Of a DNA stretch of 9,572 nucleotides, positions 1-8,072 are shown in pieces. How positions within the stretch are numbered: the stretch's first letter is position 1; each line of letters begins with the position of its first letter. Origin of the DNA: an uncultured Thermomicrobiales bacterium (GTDB taxonomy: Bacteria > Chloroflexota > Chloroflexia > Thermomicrobiales > UBA6265); contig CADCWK010000061.1 in assembly GCA_902806375.1 (NCBI GenBank), positions 1 through 9,572 on the forward strand. The letters run 5' to 3'. Made by a program: the position numbers and the translations under genes. Below the pieces are notes generated by a model, which saw only the letters and a program-made list of their open reading frames with translations, did not search any database and was not told the DNA's origin.

Positions 1-655
<655 letters not shown>

Positions 656-659
<4 letters not shown>

Positions 660-1213
660 GCGACACGGAGACGATGTTAGAGGAGTTCGGCCGGCGGGCG
701 GCGGCACTCGGCGTTCGGGTGGATCGTGTGCCGGACTCGGCGGCCGCCGCCTCGACGGTCCAGGGCACGGCGACGGATGCCAGGGTTACCCGCCTTGTCG
801 TTTCCGGAGAGGTCCGACGGCGGGCTCCGGGTCTGATCCAGTCGATCGAGGCGTCGCTCGACGTCGAGACGGCGACGGACCCGGCGGCGGTCCGCGATGC
901 CCCGCTGGCGCTCACGCTGGCCCACACCGCCTACGCCGAGACCGGCTCGGTGCTGCTGGCGGAGCCGGACCTCCCCGACCGCGCCGTCGGGATGCTGAGC
1001 GGGACGCTGGTCGTCGTGCTGCCAACCGGAGGGTTGCGGGCCGGGCTCGAGGACGCCGTCGCGGGACTCCGGGCCATCGCCAGCCAGCCCGGTGGTGGCT
1101 ATGCGACGCTGATGACGGGCCCCAGCCGGACGGCCGACATCGAGCGCGTCCTGACCGTCGGCGTCCAGGGGCCAGGCAAGGTCGTCGTCGTGTTCGTCGA
1201 CCACCTGCTGTAG
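656..1213 (+). CDS. lutC: LutC-type LUD domain protein (lactate utilization protein C)
   Basis: This 185-residue protein is the length expected of LutC, one of three proteins (LutA, LutB, LutC) needed for L-lactate oxidation to pyruvate in Bacillus subtilis. It is cytoplasmic, with no signal peptide or membrane segment. LUD-family hallmarks are AETGSVLL at residues 94-101, TGPSRTADIE at 154-163 and GVQGPGKVVVV at 169-179. The N-terminal third is less conserved, as is usual for the family. The GTG start at 656 overlaps the TGA of the preceding gene (GTGA), which suggests translational coupling. A GGGGGAG run at 645-651 can serve as the ribosome binding site. The LutB-LutA fusion gene starts 132 bp downstream on the same strand. 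The family assignment is firm. Lactate as the substrate is inferred from the family, and the PxpC-like gene upstream is not part of classical lut operons. Confidence 0.88.
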
Positions 1214-1331
1214 GGCGTCTTACTGGGTCCGGGTAATGTTCCCTCGCCGGTCCCCGGGGAGGGGCTCGGGTAGCTACAGCGCAGCGACACGCCGCCCCCG
1301 GGCTCACCTGGTGTCAACCGGGTTCCGTATC

Positions 1332-1336
1332 AGGAG
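1332..1336 (+). promoter_or_regulatory. Ribosome binding site of lutBA
   Basis: AGGAG lies nine bases before the ATG at 1346 and fixes that start. The rest of the 132-bp gap after lutC contains the 10-bp palindrome TCCCCGGGGA at 1251-1260. I see no convincing promoter or U-tract terminator there. Confidence 0.7.
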
Positions 1337-1345
1337 ATCACCGCC

Positions 1346-3631
1346 ATGACCGCCCCATCCCCACACGACGTGTTGCGCGGCCGGCAGCCCGATGTCGACG
1401 GCATCCCGCCCGACCACGACGGGACGGAGCACGGCTGGCCGGAGCGACCGTTCCGGGAGCGTTACGACGAGGCCCTGGGGGACGAGCGGCTGGCCCGCAA
1501 CCTGACCGCGTTCCAGCAGTCGTGGCGCGGCAACCGGGGCGACGCCATCGAGTCGATCGACTTCGGCGACCTGCGCGACCGCCTCCGTGCCAGCAAGACG
1601 GCGACGATCGCCGACCTCGAGACGCACATCGCCACGTTCCAGGCAGCGGCCGAGCGAGCCGGAGCGCGGGTGCACCATGCCGCGTCGGCCGCCGATGCCA
1701 ACCGGATCATCCGGGAGCTGGCCGAACTGCACGACGTCGACCTGATCGCGAAGTCGAAGTCGATGGTCAGCGAGGAGATCGAGCTCAACCACGATTTCCG
1801 TGAGCATGGGATCGACGTGGTCGAGACCGACCTCGGTGAGTGGATCGTGCAGGTCATGGGGCAACGGCCCAGCCACCTGGTCATGCCCGCCATCCACCTC
1901 GGCCGTCAGCAGATCGGGGCCGTGCTGACGGAACGCCTCGGGCGTGACGTGTCGCGAGAGGACATCGCCGAGCAGGTCCGCGTGGTCCGGGACGAGATCC
2001 GCGAGGTCTTCTTCACCGCCGGGATGGGCATCACCGGTGCCAACGCGCTGGTCGCCGAGACCGGCACGGTGATGATGTGCACCAACGAGGGCAATGGGCG
2101 GCTGACCTCGTCGGTCCCGCGGATCCACGTCGTGATCGCGGGGATCGAGAAGCTCGTCCCGTCCTTCGAGGACGCCGTCATGCAGCTGCGACTGCTGGGG
2201 CGGAGCGCGACGGCCCAGACCCTGACCTCGTACACGACCTTCATCACCGGTCCGACGCCCGGTCACGAGATGCACATCGTCCTCGTCGATAACGGACGGC
2301 GTCAGATGGCGGCCCTGCCGGAGTTCCGCGAGGCGCTGAACTGCATCCGGTGCGGGGCCTGCTCCAACGTCTGTCCGCCCTATCGCGAGGTCGGCGGCCA
2401 CGTCTTCGGCCACATCTACACGGGCGCGATCGGGCTGGTCGTCACGCCGTTCCTCAACGGGCTCGACGCCGTGGCTGGCCCGCAGAGCCTCTGCGTCAGC
2501 TGCAACGCCTGCGCGACCGTCTGCCCGGTCGGCATCCCGCTGCCGCGTCAGATCCTCGACGTCCGGAAGATGGTGGTCCGGAAGAAGGGGCTGCACCCGG
2601 CCAAGAGGGTCGCCTTCGGTGTGTTATCCCGGCCGGCGGCCTTCGCCCTCGCCAGCCGGGTCGGCGCGAAGGCGCAGCTGCCGCTGACGCGGGGCGGCAC
2701 CTTCGTCCGGACGCAGCTGCCTGTCCTCAACCGGCAGACGCGCTGGCGGAGCCTGCCGGCCGTCGCCCGCCGGCCGCTGCGGGACCGCATCCGGGTCGGT
2801 GAGACCCAGCCGCCGCTGCGGCCGGTCGTCCCCAACGGCGCCGCCGGGCGGACGGTCGCGTTGTTCCCCGGCTGCATCACCGACCGGATGTACCCGGAGC
2901 AGGGGCAGGCGGTCAACGACGTCCTCCGGCACCTCGGGGTCCGCGTCGTGCTGCCGGTGGGGCTGAACTGCTGCGGGCTGCCGGCGAACAACTCCGGTGA
3001 CGAGCCGAACGCCAGGCGGATGGCGCGTCAGACGATCCGGGCGCTGGAGCGGACCCGCGCCGACCACATCGTCTCGGGCAGCGCGTCGTGTGTGGCCATG
3101 ATCGCGCAGGACTACGTCCACCTGTTCCGGGAGGACCCCGTCTGGCTGCCCCGCGCCGAGCGGCTCGCCGCCCGCGTGACGGACTTCACCTCGTTCCTGG
3201 CGACGGTGGCGGAACTGCCGGCCGGCAGCCTCGCCGTCCCGGTGCCGGGGTCGATCGTCCCGGACGGTCGCGTCACCTACCACGACTCCTGCCAGGGGCT
3301 GAACGCGCTCGGACTGGCGGCCGAGCCCCGCCGCCTGCTGGCCGACGTGATGGGTCTGCGGATCGACGAACTGGCCGAGAGTACGCTCTGCTGCGGCTTC
3401 GGTGGGTCGTTCAGTTTCGAGTACCCGGACGTCGCCGAGCGGCTGATGAACCGCAAGCTGGACGATGCGGAGTCGACCGGCGCCCGTGTCATCGTCACGG
3501 ACAACCAGGGTTGCATCATGCACCTCCGTGGCGGCGCCGACGCCGGACGGCGGCCACTGCGCGTCGTCCACATCGCCGAGCTGCTGGCGGAGCGGATGCG
3601 GTTATTGGGCGCGGCGAGGAGCGTCGAGTGA
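1346..3631 (+). CDS. lutB: LutB-LutA fusion: LUD-domain 4Fe-4S protein joined to a CCG-domain oxidoreductase subunit
   Basis: At 761 residues this combines two proteins that are normally separate. Residues about 35-420 are LutB. The LUD domain includes AKSKSMVSEEIELN (135-148), ETGTVMMCTNEGNGR (238-252) and TFITGPTPG (298-306). Two 4Fe-4S motifs follow, with cysteines 333, 336, 339, 343 and 383, 386, 389, 393, each ending in CP. Residues 420-500 form a basic linker. Residues about 502-752 are LutA: FPGC (Cys510), NCCG (542-543), GSASC (Cys582), HDSC (Cys649), LCCGFGG (681-687) and DNQGC (Cys723), that is, two complete cysteine-rich CCG domains as in heterodisulfide-reductase-like proteins. 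With LutC upstream it should form the cytoplasmic electron-transfer complex oxidising L-lactate to pyruvate. The electron acceptor is not visible. All iron-sulfur cysteines are present, so the fusion looks functional. The stop overlaps the GTG of the next gene. Confidence 0.92.
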   Translation: MTAPSPHDVLRGRQPDVDGIPPDHDGTEHGWPERPFRERYDEALGDERLARNLTAFQQSWRGNRGDAIESIDFGDLRDRLRASKTATIADLETHIATFQAAAERAGARVHHAASAADANRIIRELAELHDVDLIAKSKSMVSEEIELNHDFREHGIDVVETDLGEWIVQVMGQRPSHLVMPAIHLGRQQIGAVLTERLGRDVSREDIAEQVRVVRDEIREVFFTAGMGITGANALVAETGTVMMCTNEGNGRLTSSVPRIHVVIAGIEKLVPSFEDAVMQLRLLGRSATAQTLTSYTTFITGPTPGHEMHIVLVDNGRRQMAALPEFREALNCIRCGACSNVCPPYREVGGHVFGHIYTGAIGLVVTPFLNGLDAVAGPQSLCVSCNACATVCPVGIPLPRQILDVRKMVVRKKGLHPAKRVAFGVLSRPAAFALASRVGAKAQLPLTRGGTFVRTQLPVLNRQTRWRSLPAVARRPLRDRIRVGETQPPLRPVVPNGAAGRTVALFPGCITDRMYPEQGQAVNDVLRHLGVRVVLPVGLNCCGLPANNSGDEPNARRMARQTIRALERTRADHIVSGSASCVAMIAQDYVHLFREDPVWLPRAERLAARVTDFTSFLATVAELPAGSLAVPVPGSIVPDGRVTYHDSCQGLNALGLAAEPRRLLADVMGLRIDELAESTLCCGFGGSFSFEYPDVAERLMNRKLDDAESTGARVIVTDNQGCIMHLRGGADAGRRPLRVVHIAELLAERMRLLGAARSVE

Positions 3632-3978
3632 CCAGCCAGTTCATCATTCCCGATCGCTTCTATCGCATCATCCTTGATGCGGAGCCAGTTCTTGACGATT
3701 TCCGTTCCAACGGTGAGCTCGGGCACGAGCCGAAGCGGCCACTGACTCCGCAACAGGTCCCCCTCTGGACAGGTCTGTCAGTGTTTGAGTCAGTCGAAGC
3801 GGCCCGGCGCCAGAGGAGCCGGAGCGCCTGGCTGGGTGAGTACGTCGCAGAGCTTCACCTGCCGACTCTCTCGGACGCACAGGCGCGACGGACCACCGCC
3901 AGCCCCGGCCATTGGACGCTCTGGCTTCCCGCCGATCTACTGCACTCGAGCGTAATTGCTATCATTCCAGCGACTTAG
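3628..3978 (+). CDS. Small hypothetical protein, 116 residues, coupled to lutBA
   Basis: I do not recognise a named family. The GTG at 3628 overlaps the TGA of lutBA (GTGA), and GAGGAG at 3616-3621 sits six bases upstream, a good ribosome binding site that supports this start over longer in-frame versions inside lutBA. The protein is soluble, with no signal or membrane segment. Visible blocks are FYRIILDAEPVLDDF near the N-terminus, WTGLSVFESVEAARR (47-61), LGEYVAELHLP (69-79) and GHWTLWLPADLL (94-105). The pattern of an N-terminal FYR, a central GLSVF followed by an arginine-rich helix, then YVAELHLP reminds me of small uncharacterised proteins in Chloroflexota. A distant ADP-ribosyltransferase-like fold is conceivable but unproven. 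Base composition looks slightly less GC-rich than lutBA. The next small gene starts 16 bases after its stop, so the two probably form a pair. Position behind lutBA need not mean a role in lactate use. Confidence 0.6.
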   Translation: MTSQFIIPDRFYRIILDAEPVLDDFRSNGELGHEPKRPLTPQQVPLWTGLSVFESVEAARRQRSRSAWLGEYVAELHLPTLSDAQARRTTASPGHWTLWLPADLLHSSVIAIIPAT

Positions 3979-3994
3979 TGTGAAAGGGGGGTCA

Positions 3995-4330
3995 GTGACC
4001 GGATATTTCTCTCTGTGGGACACGCGCGGTCGGAACATCATCGATACGTACAGCACCGCGGCCGTCGCCCTCCGATCAGCCGCAGACCTCTTACAGTCGT
4101 TCGGGATGGAGTACGCCGACGACCTGGAGCTCAGCTGGACCTCGCATGACCAGTCTCAGCATCAGGTCATCGGCACCGGCCCCGCGCTGGTTGCACTCGC
4201 CAGCGGAGTCCTCGATGGACATCAGACGTTGCCCGAGTTCGTGGCCGCGCGACGAGCCCGGCGTGCCCCCGCACGGCACCGCCGGCGTCATGTGATCCGT
4301 GAAGTGCTCCGGGAGCCCGTCGCGAGCTAG
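3995..4330 (+). CDS. Small hypothetical protein, 111 residues, partner of the preceding gene
   Basis: No named family is recognised. I chose the GTG at 3995 because AAAGGGGGG (3983-3991) lies directly upstream and the gap to the preceding stop is only 16 bases; an in-frame ATG at 3956 would overlap the previous gene. The N-terminal part (GYFSLWDTRGRNIIDTYS, a helix rich in Ala and Leu, then ADDLELSW) looks like the short proteins with a 'value of an attribute, then EALA-like helix, then LAL strand' layout that are frequent in Thermomicrobia and related Chloroflexota. This is pattern memory, not a search result. The middle has GTGPALVALASGVL (60-73). The C-terminal 30 residues are strongly basic (RRARRAPARHRRRH), which could bind nucleic acid or be a disordered tail. 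With the preceding gene it may form a two-gene module such as a toxin-antitoxin pair, but nothing in the sequence proves that. Confidence 0.55.
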   Translation: MTGYFSLWDTRGRNIIDTYSTAAVALRSAADLLQSFGMEYADDLELSWTSHDQSQHQVIGTGPALVALASGVLDGHQTLPEFVAARRARRAPARHRRRHVIREVLREPVAS

Positions 4331-4344
4331 GGCGGCTGTTTTAA

Positions 4345-4891
4345 GAACCTGACAGGCCGAATACCGGGGCACTCGTGGGTAGCTGGCGGGCGCTCGGACT
4401 GGACACTGGTGTCCTCGTCGAGCCGCTGGCCGATGATGCGAATGCATCGCCGCTGCTCTCGCTCAATCCAGGCAGCCGCTGGAGATGAGCAGCGTTTTCA
4501 AGGTCTTGGTGCTGGCGGCGTTCGCCCGCCTGGTCGAGCGAGGTGACGCGAGCTGGGAGCAGACCTGTCGGCTGGCGCCGGATGTCCGGCTCCCTCACAG
4601 CGCCGTGCGGGGTGGGGGCGGTGCTGGACGGGACGGAGATACCGGCCCGCGACCTGGTCGTAGCGATGATAGGGTTGAGCGACCACACCGCGACGGTGAT
4701 GGCGATGGCGTCGCCACCGGACGGGACGGTCGACGGGATGATCCGGCTTTCCGGTTGGCTTCGCGTTCGCGCTCAACCGGTGGACTGACGAAGCCAATGG
4801 GCAATCCCTGGCCGACGCGTTCGGGCCGACGATGCGGGATACGCTCCTCTGGGCGGTCGAGCCCGGTGGGTCAGCGTCCCAGCCGCTATGA
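4345..4891 (+). pseudogene. Degenerate class A beta-lactamase-like serine hydrolase
   Basis: Pieces of one protein occur in order in three frames. Frame 1 from 4345 reads LDTGVLVEPLADDANAS and LLSLNPGSR before a TGA at 4486-4488. Frame 0 from 4479 continues LEMSSVFKVLVLAAFARLVE, containing the SxxK active-site motif (Ser-Val-Phe-Lys). One missing base near 4479 explains the break. Near the G-rich run around 4605-4617 the reading returns to frame 1: VLDGTEIPARDLVVAMI then GLSDHTAT, matching the SDN loop with His in place of Asn. That frame stops at 4788. Frame 2 from about 4751 gives GFAFALNRWTDEANGQSLAD and AFGPTMRDTLLWAVEPGG, ending at TGA 4889-4891, like a C-terminal strand and helix. The Glu166-type region and KTG box are not found, so there is also an internal deletion (roughly 180 codons remain of about 270). 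The tail overlaps the convergent permease stop. This fills the otherwise gene-free stretch 4331-4885. Confidence 0.68.
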
Positions 4892-5770
4892 CTTGAGGGC
4901 GCCGGCGGTGATGCCCTCGATGAACCGGCGCTGGAGCAGCAGGAAGATCACGATCATCGGCAGCATCGAGATCGTGACGCCCGCTGCGATCAGGCCCCGG
5001 TCGGCGGTGAAACGCCCGAAGAAGAACAGTGTCCCGAGGGCGACCGGTCGCAACTCGTCGCGCTGGACGAAGACGAGCGGCATCAGGAACGCGTTCCAGG
5101 TGTTGATGAACTGGAGGACGACCAGGGTCGCGATCCCGGGGACCGATAGCGGCAGCATCACCTGCCGGAACGTCTGCCACTCGTTGGCACCGTCGAGTCG
5201 GGCCGCGTCGGCCAGTTCGGGCGGTAGCCCCCGGAAGAAACCGCGCATCAGGAAGATGCCGAACGACAGCCGCAGGGCGATGCCCGGGATGATGAACGCC
5301 CAGTACGTCCCGAGCAGATTGAGGTCCTGCAGGAAGTAGTAGATCGGGATCATGACGGACTGGAACGGGACCATCAGGCCGAGCAGGAAGACCACCAGGA
5401 TCGGCCCGCGGGCGGGCAGGGGCAGCAGCGCCAGCGCGTAACCCGCCATGCAGGACAGCACGACGACCCCGGTCACGATGGCGGCGCAGTAGATGACCGT
5501 ATTCCCCATGTACCGGTCGAACTGGCCCGTCGTCCAGGCTTCCTGCAGGTTGTCCCAGCGCAGGGTCGCCGGTAACCCGAACGGGTCGCGGGCGATCTCC
5601 CGTGACTCCTTGAACGCCGACGACCAGATCCAGATGAACGGGACCAGGAAGACCAGCAGGAAGAAGGTCAGGAGGCCGTACTGCATCAGGCTCCAGCCGG
5701 GACGGAACCGCGAACGGCGACCACCGGTCCCGTACGACGGTCGTTCCTGGGCCGCTGCCGGTGTCGCCAT
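4886..5770 (-). CDS. Carbohydrate ABC transporter permease, MalG type
   Basis: This 294-residue inner-membrane protein forms one of the two transmembrane subunits of a CUT1 sugar importer. Hydrophobic segments lie at about 28-51, 90-115, 121-145, 153-176, 208-235 and 258-280. The EAA loop that contacts the ATPase is ELADAARLDGANEWQTFRQV at 185-204, followed by MLPLSVPG. The C-terminus QRRFIEGITAGALKS is characteristic of MalG-like permeases, and MVPFQSVMIPIYYFLQ (133-148) is also typical. Its ATG lies three bases after the stop of the MalF-like gene, with GAGGAG 11 bases upstream inside that gene's end, so the two are probably translated together. The gene is the last of the three-gene transporter operon, and no ATPase gene follows; the beta-lactamase-like remnant converges on it. 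Substrate unknown: sugar, oligosaccharide or polyol are all possible. Confidence 0.93.
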   Translation of the reverse strand: MATPAAAQERPSYGTGGRRSRFRPGWSLMQYGLLTFFLLVFLVPFIWIWSSAFKESREIARDPFGLPATLRWDNLQEAWTTGQFDRYMGNTVIYCAAIVTGVVVLSCMAGYALALLPLPARGPILVVFLLGLMVPFQSVMIPIYYFLQDLNLLGTYWAFIIPGIALRLSFGIFLMRGFFRGLPPELADAARLDGANEWQTFRQVMLPLSVPGIATLVVLQFINTWNAFLMPLVFVQRDELRPVALGTLFFFGRFTADRGLIAAGVTISMLPMIVIFLLLQRRFIEGITAGALKS

Positions 5771-5773
5771 CGC

Positions 5774-6697
5774 CTACTGGGCTCCTCGCTCGCGGAAACG
5801 GATGAAGACGACCGACGCCACCAGCGAGATCACCGTCAGGATCAGCGACAGGGTGGCCGAGTATCCCGCCCGGTTCTGGACGAACGCCTCGGTGTAGGTG
5901 TAGGTCGCGATGACCTCCGTCGAGTGGTTCGGTCCGCCGCCGGTCATCACGAAGATGATGTCGAAGACGCTGAACCCGCCGATCAGGAGCAACGCCGTGA
6001 TGACCGTGATGACGTTCGAGAGCTGCGGGATCGTCACGTCCTTGAGGCGTTGCCAGGCGTTGGCACCGTCGAGCGTGGCGGCTTCCAGGAGATCCCGGCT
6101 CACGCTCTGCAACCCGGCCAGGAAGACCACGAAGACGAAACCGGTCTCTGCCCAGATCGCGGCGACGAGCACGGCGTAGAGCGCCGTGCTGGAATCGCCC
6201 AGCCAGCCGCGCGAGATCGTCTCGAGCCCGATCGCGTCCAGCCCCTCGTTGAGGAGCCCGAAGACCGGGTTGTAGACCCAGCCCCAGACGATCGCGATGA
6301 TGACGGGCGAGAGGACCTGGGGCAGGAAGTAGACCGTCCGGAACAGGGTGAAGCCTTTGGGCTGCCGCCAGAGCAGCATGGCGAGGGCCAGCCCGAGGAT
6401 CAGGGGACCGATCGTCCCGAGGACGACCCAGATCGCGTTGTGCCCCAGCGACTGCCAGAGCAGGTCGTCGCGGATCATCTCACGGTAGTTCTGCAGACCG
6501 ACGAAGTCGCCGATCTCGCCGACGCCGTTCCAGTCGGTGAAGCTGAGGTAGATCGACTGGAAGAACGGGTAGATCATGAACATCGCGTAGAGGATGACGG
6601 ACGGCGCGAGGAACAGGTATCCAGCCCGGTACCGGGACCAGTGCCGTCCCACCCCGTATCGCGCGCCGCTCCGCGGCTGCGTCACCAGCTGCGCCAT
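5774..6697 (-). CDS. Sugar ABC transporter permease, MalF type
   Basis: This 307-residue protein is the first transmembrane subunit of the CUT1 importer. After a short basic N-terminus, membrane segments lie near 26-51, 86-109, 119-143, 172-197, 228-250 and 279-300. The EAA motif is DLLEAATLDGANAWQRLKDV at 202-221, followed by TIPQLSN. FDIIFVMTGGGPNHSTEV (245-262) is a conserved block of MalF-like permeases. It lacks the large periplasmic insertion of E. coli MalF, as most CUT1 permeases do. The ATG at 6697 has AAGGTGG six bases upstream. It is separated from the binding-protein gene by 79 bases that contain a strong stem-loop, and its stop lies three bases before the MalG-like start. It should pair with the MalG-like protein and an ATPase encoded elsewhere. 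Confidence 0.93.
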   Translation of the reverse strand: MAQLVTQPRSGARYGVGRHWSRYRAGYLFLAPSVILYAMFMIYPFFQSIYLSFTDWNGVGEIGDFVGLQNYREMIRDDLLWQSLGHNAIWVVLGTIGPLILGLALAMLLWRQPKGFTLFRTVYFLPQVLSPVIIAIVWGWVYNPVFGLLNEGLDAIGLETISRGWLGDSSTALYAVLVAAIWAETGFVFVVFLAGLQSVSRDLLEAATLDGANAWQRLKDVTIPQLSNVITVITALLLIGGFSVFDIIFVMTGGGPNHSTEVIATYTYTEAFVQNRAGYSATLSLILTVISLVASVVFIRFRERGAQ

Positions 6698-6719
6698 CGG
6701 GATCCACCTTCGGGGATGC

Positions 6720-6756
6720 GACGGGCAGCCCGCGAGTGTCCCGCCAGCTGCCCGTC
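6720..6756 (-). terminator. Intercistronic stem-loop between binding protein and permease genes
   Basis: GACGGGCAGC (6720-6729) and GCTGCCCGTC (6747-6756) are a perfect 10-bp inverted repeat with a 17-base loop, lying between the binding-protein stop (6777) and the MalF-like start (6697). No U-tract follows on the - strand, so it is more likely a partial terminator or an mRNA-stabilising hairpin than a full stop. In many binding-protein operons such a structure leaves more transcript for the binding protein than for the permeases. Confidence 0.7.
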
Positions 6757-6776
6757 ATCGGTGCGAGGGGTAACTC

Positions 6777-8072
6777 CTATAACTGAGTCTGTTCCCACGT
6801 CGACTGGAGCTCGGACGCCAGTTGTTCCGGGGTCATGTCACCGAGCAGGACGGCCTGGAGCCCGTTCTGGAGCGTATCGTTGAAGGCGGCCGGGGCGAGG
6901 ACGTCGACGTTGTAGCCGAGCTGGATCTCGCCCGCCGACGCCGACGCCAGCACGTCCAGGACCGACTGGGCGAGCGGGCTGATCTGGAGGGTCGACGTGT
7001 CGACCTCCATCGGCAGGGTGAAGTTGGCCTCGCCGACCCAGCGCTGGGCGACCTCGGGCGAGAACAGGTAGTCCACGAACTGCCCGGCCTCGGTCGGGTT
7101 CGGGCTGCTGGCCGAGATGAAGAACGCCGACCCGATCCCGGACGGCCAGTACTGGCCCTGGGCGCCGGTGGGTGTCGGGAACGGGATCATGCCGACCTCG
7201 TAGTCGGGCATGTTCTCCGCGATGTCGCCGACCAGCCAGGAACCGGTCGGCGTCATGAGCGCCTCGCCGGTGTAGAAGAGCGAGTTGGCGTCATCGTAGG
7301 TCAGGGCGTTGGGGTCGGGATTGAAGCAGCCGGCCTCCTGCAGGTCGACGAAGAAGGTCTTGATGGCGGAGACGATCTCCGGTGAGTCCCAGGTGCCCTC
7401 GTTCTCGAGCAGGAGCTGGCCCAGCGCATCGGGACCGAGCATGTCGTTGGCGAGCATCGAGAACTGGTGGAAGCCCTGCCAGCCGGGATTGTTACCGAAG
7501 GCCATCGGGATGTAGCCGGCTTCGCTGGCCTGCGTGCAGAAGGCGAGCAGTTCCTCGACCGTCGTCGGCGGGGTGTAGCCCTCCTCGGCGAAGATGGTCT
7601 GGTTGTAGTACGCCCCGATCAGGTCGATCTGGAGAGGCATGCCGTAGAGCTGGTCGTCGATGGTCGCCCCCTGGATCGCGCTGGGGATGATCCGGTCCCG
7701 CCAGCCGTACTGGGTGGCCATCTCGTCGAGCGGCAGCAGCAGCCCGGCCTCGGCCAGGACGCCGGCGTAGCCCGGTCCCGCGTCGTAGAAGATGATGTCC
7801 GGCCCGGTCCCAGAGGACAGGGCGGTGTTAACGGTCTGGCGCATCTGGTCGGTATCGAACGATTCCCGGACGATCTCGATGTCGGTCCGGTCAGTGAACT
7901 GCTGGTAGATGTCGTTGACGACCTCGTTCTCGGGGCCGGTGAACTGGTCCCAGATCAGGAGTTCGACCGGTTCCTGGGCCGAGGTAGCGACCGGGAAGAC
8001 GGAGATGACCATCAACAACAGGACGGCCGATATCGTGCCGACCAGGGACCTGCGGCGCTGCGGGTGCTTCAC
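6777..8072 (-). CDS. Extracellular solute-binding protein of a carbohydrate ABC transporter (family 1)
   Basis: The protein is 431 residues, counting from the GTG at 8072. That start is chosen because AAGGAG (8081-8086 on the other strand) lies eight bases upstream and because it places a normal signal peptide at the N-terminus: KHPQRRRS, then a hydrophobic core VGTISAVLLLMVISVF, then a probable cleavage after VATSA, residue 32. A longer in-frame start at 8237 would bury this signal. There is no lipobox cysteine, so it is probably released or held by its partners rather than lipidated. Family features are ELLIWDQFTGPENEVV at the mature N-terminus, GTGPDIIFYDAG, YGMPLQIDLIGAYYN, TGEALMTPTGSWLVGDI and a C-terminal helix ending in TWEQTQL. 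It captures the substrate and delivers it to the two permeases encoded downstream. The specificity cannot be deduced. Confidence 0.92.
   Translation of the reverse strand: MKHPQRRRSLVGTISAVLLLMVISVFPVATSAQEPVELLIWDQFTGPENEVVNDIYQQFTDRTDIEIVRESFDTDQMRQTVNTALSSGTGPDIIFYDAGPGYAGVLAEAGLLLPLDEMATQYGWRDRIIPSAIQGATIDDQLYGMPLQIDLIGAYYNQTIFAEEGYTPPTTVEELLAFCTQASEAGYIPMAFGNNPGWQGFHQFSMLANDMLGPDALGQLLLENEGTWDSPEIVSAIKTFFVDLQEAGCFNPDPNALTYDDANSLFYTGEALMTPTGSWLVGDIAENMPDYEVGMIPFPTPTGAQGQYWPSGIGSAFFISASSPNPTEAGQFVDYLFSPEVAQRWVGEANFTLPMEVDTSTLQISPLAQSVLDVLASASAGEIQLGYNVDVLAPAAFNDTLQNGLQAVLLGDMTPEQLASELQSTWEQTQL

Noticed and set aside
1241..1263. GC-rich palindromic stretch between lutC and lutBA as a terminator or dispersed repeat
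   Set aside because: The stem is about 5 bp around a self-complementary core, there is no U-tract, and no second copy exists in the window.
1304..2596. Long - strand open frame of 430 codons opposite lutBA
   Set aside because: It is antisense to the well-supported LUD and Fe-S coding region and is rich in Asp, Arg, Val and His, as expected from a GC-rich shadow; no domain is recognisable.
3088..3627. Open + strand frame upstream of and in frame with the small gene at 3628
   Set aside because: It lies inside lutBA in another frame, and its translation is an Arg/Pro/Gly-rich shadow. Only the part from 3628 has a ribosome binding site and protein-like composition.
4485..5339. Long + strand open frame of 284 codons starting at the SxxK segment
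   Set aside because: Only its first 40 or so codons resemble the serine hydrolase. The rest is antisense to the MalG-like permease and low in recognisable content.
5924..6883. + strand open frame of 319 codons opposite the MalF-like permease
   Set aside because: Antisense shadow with repetitive Asp/Arg/Val composition and no motif.
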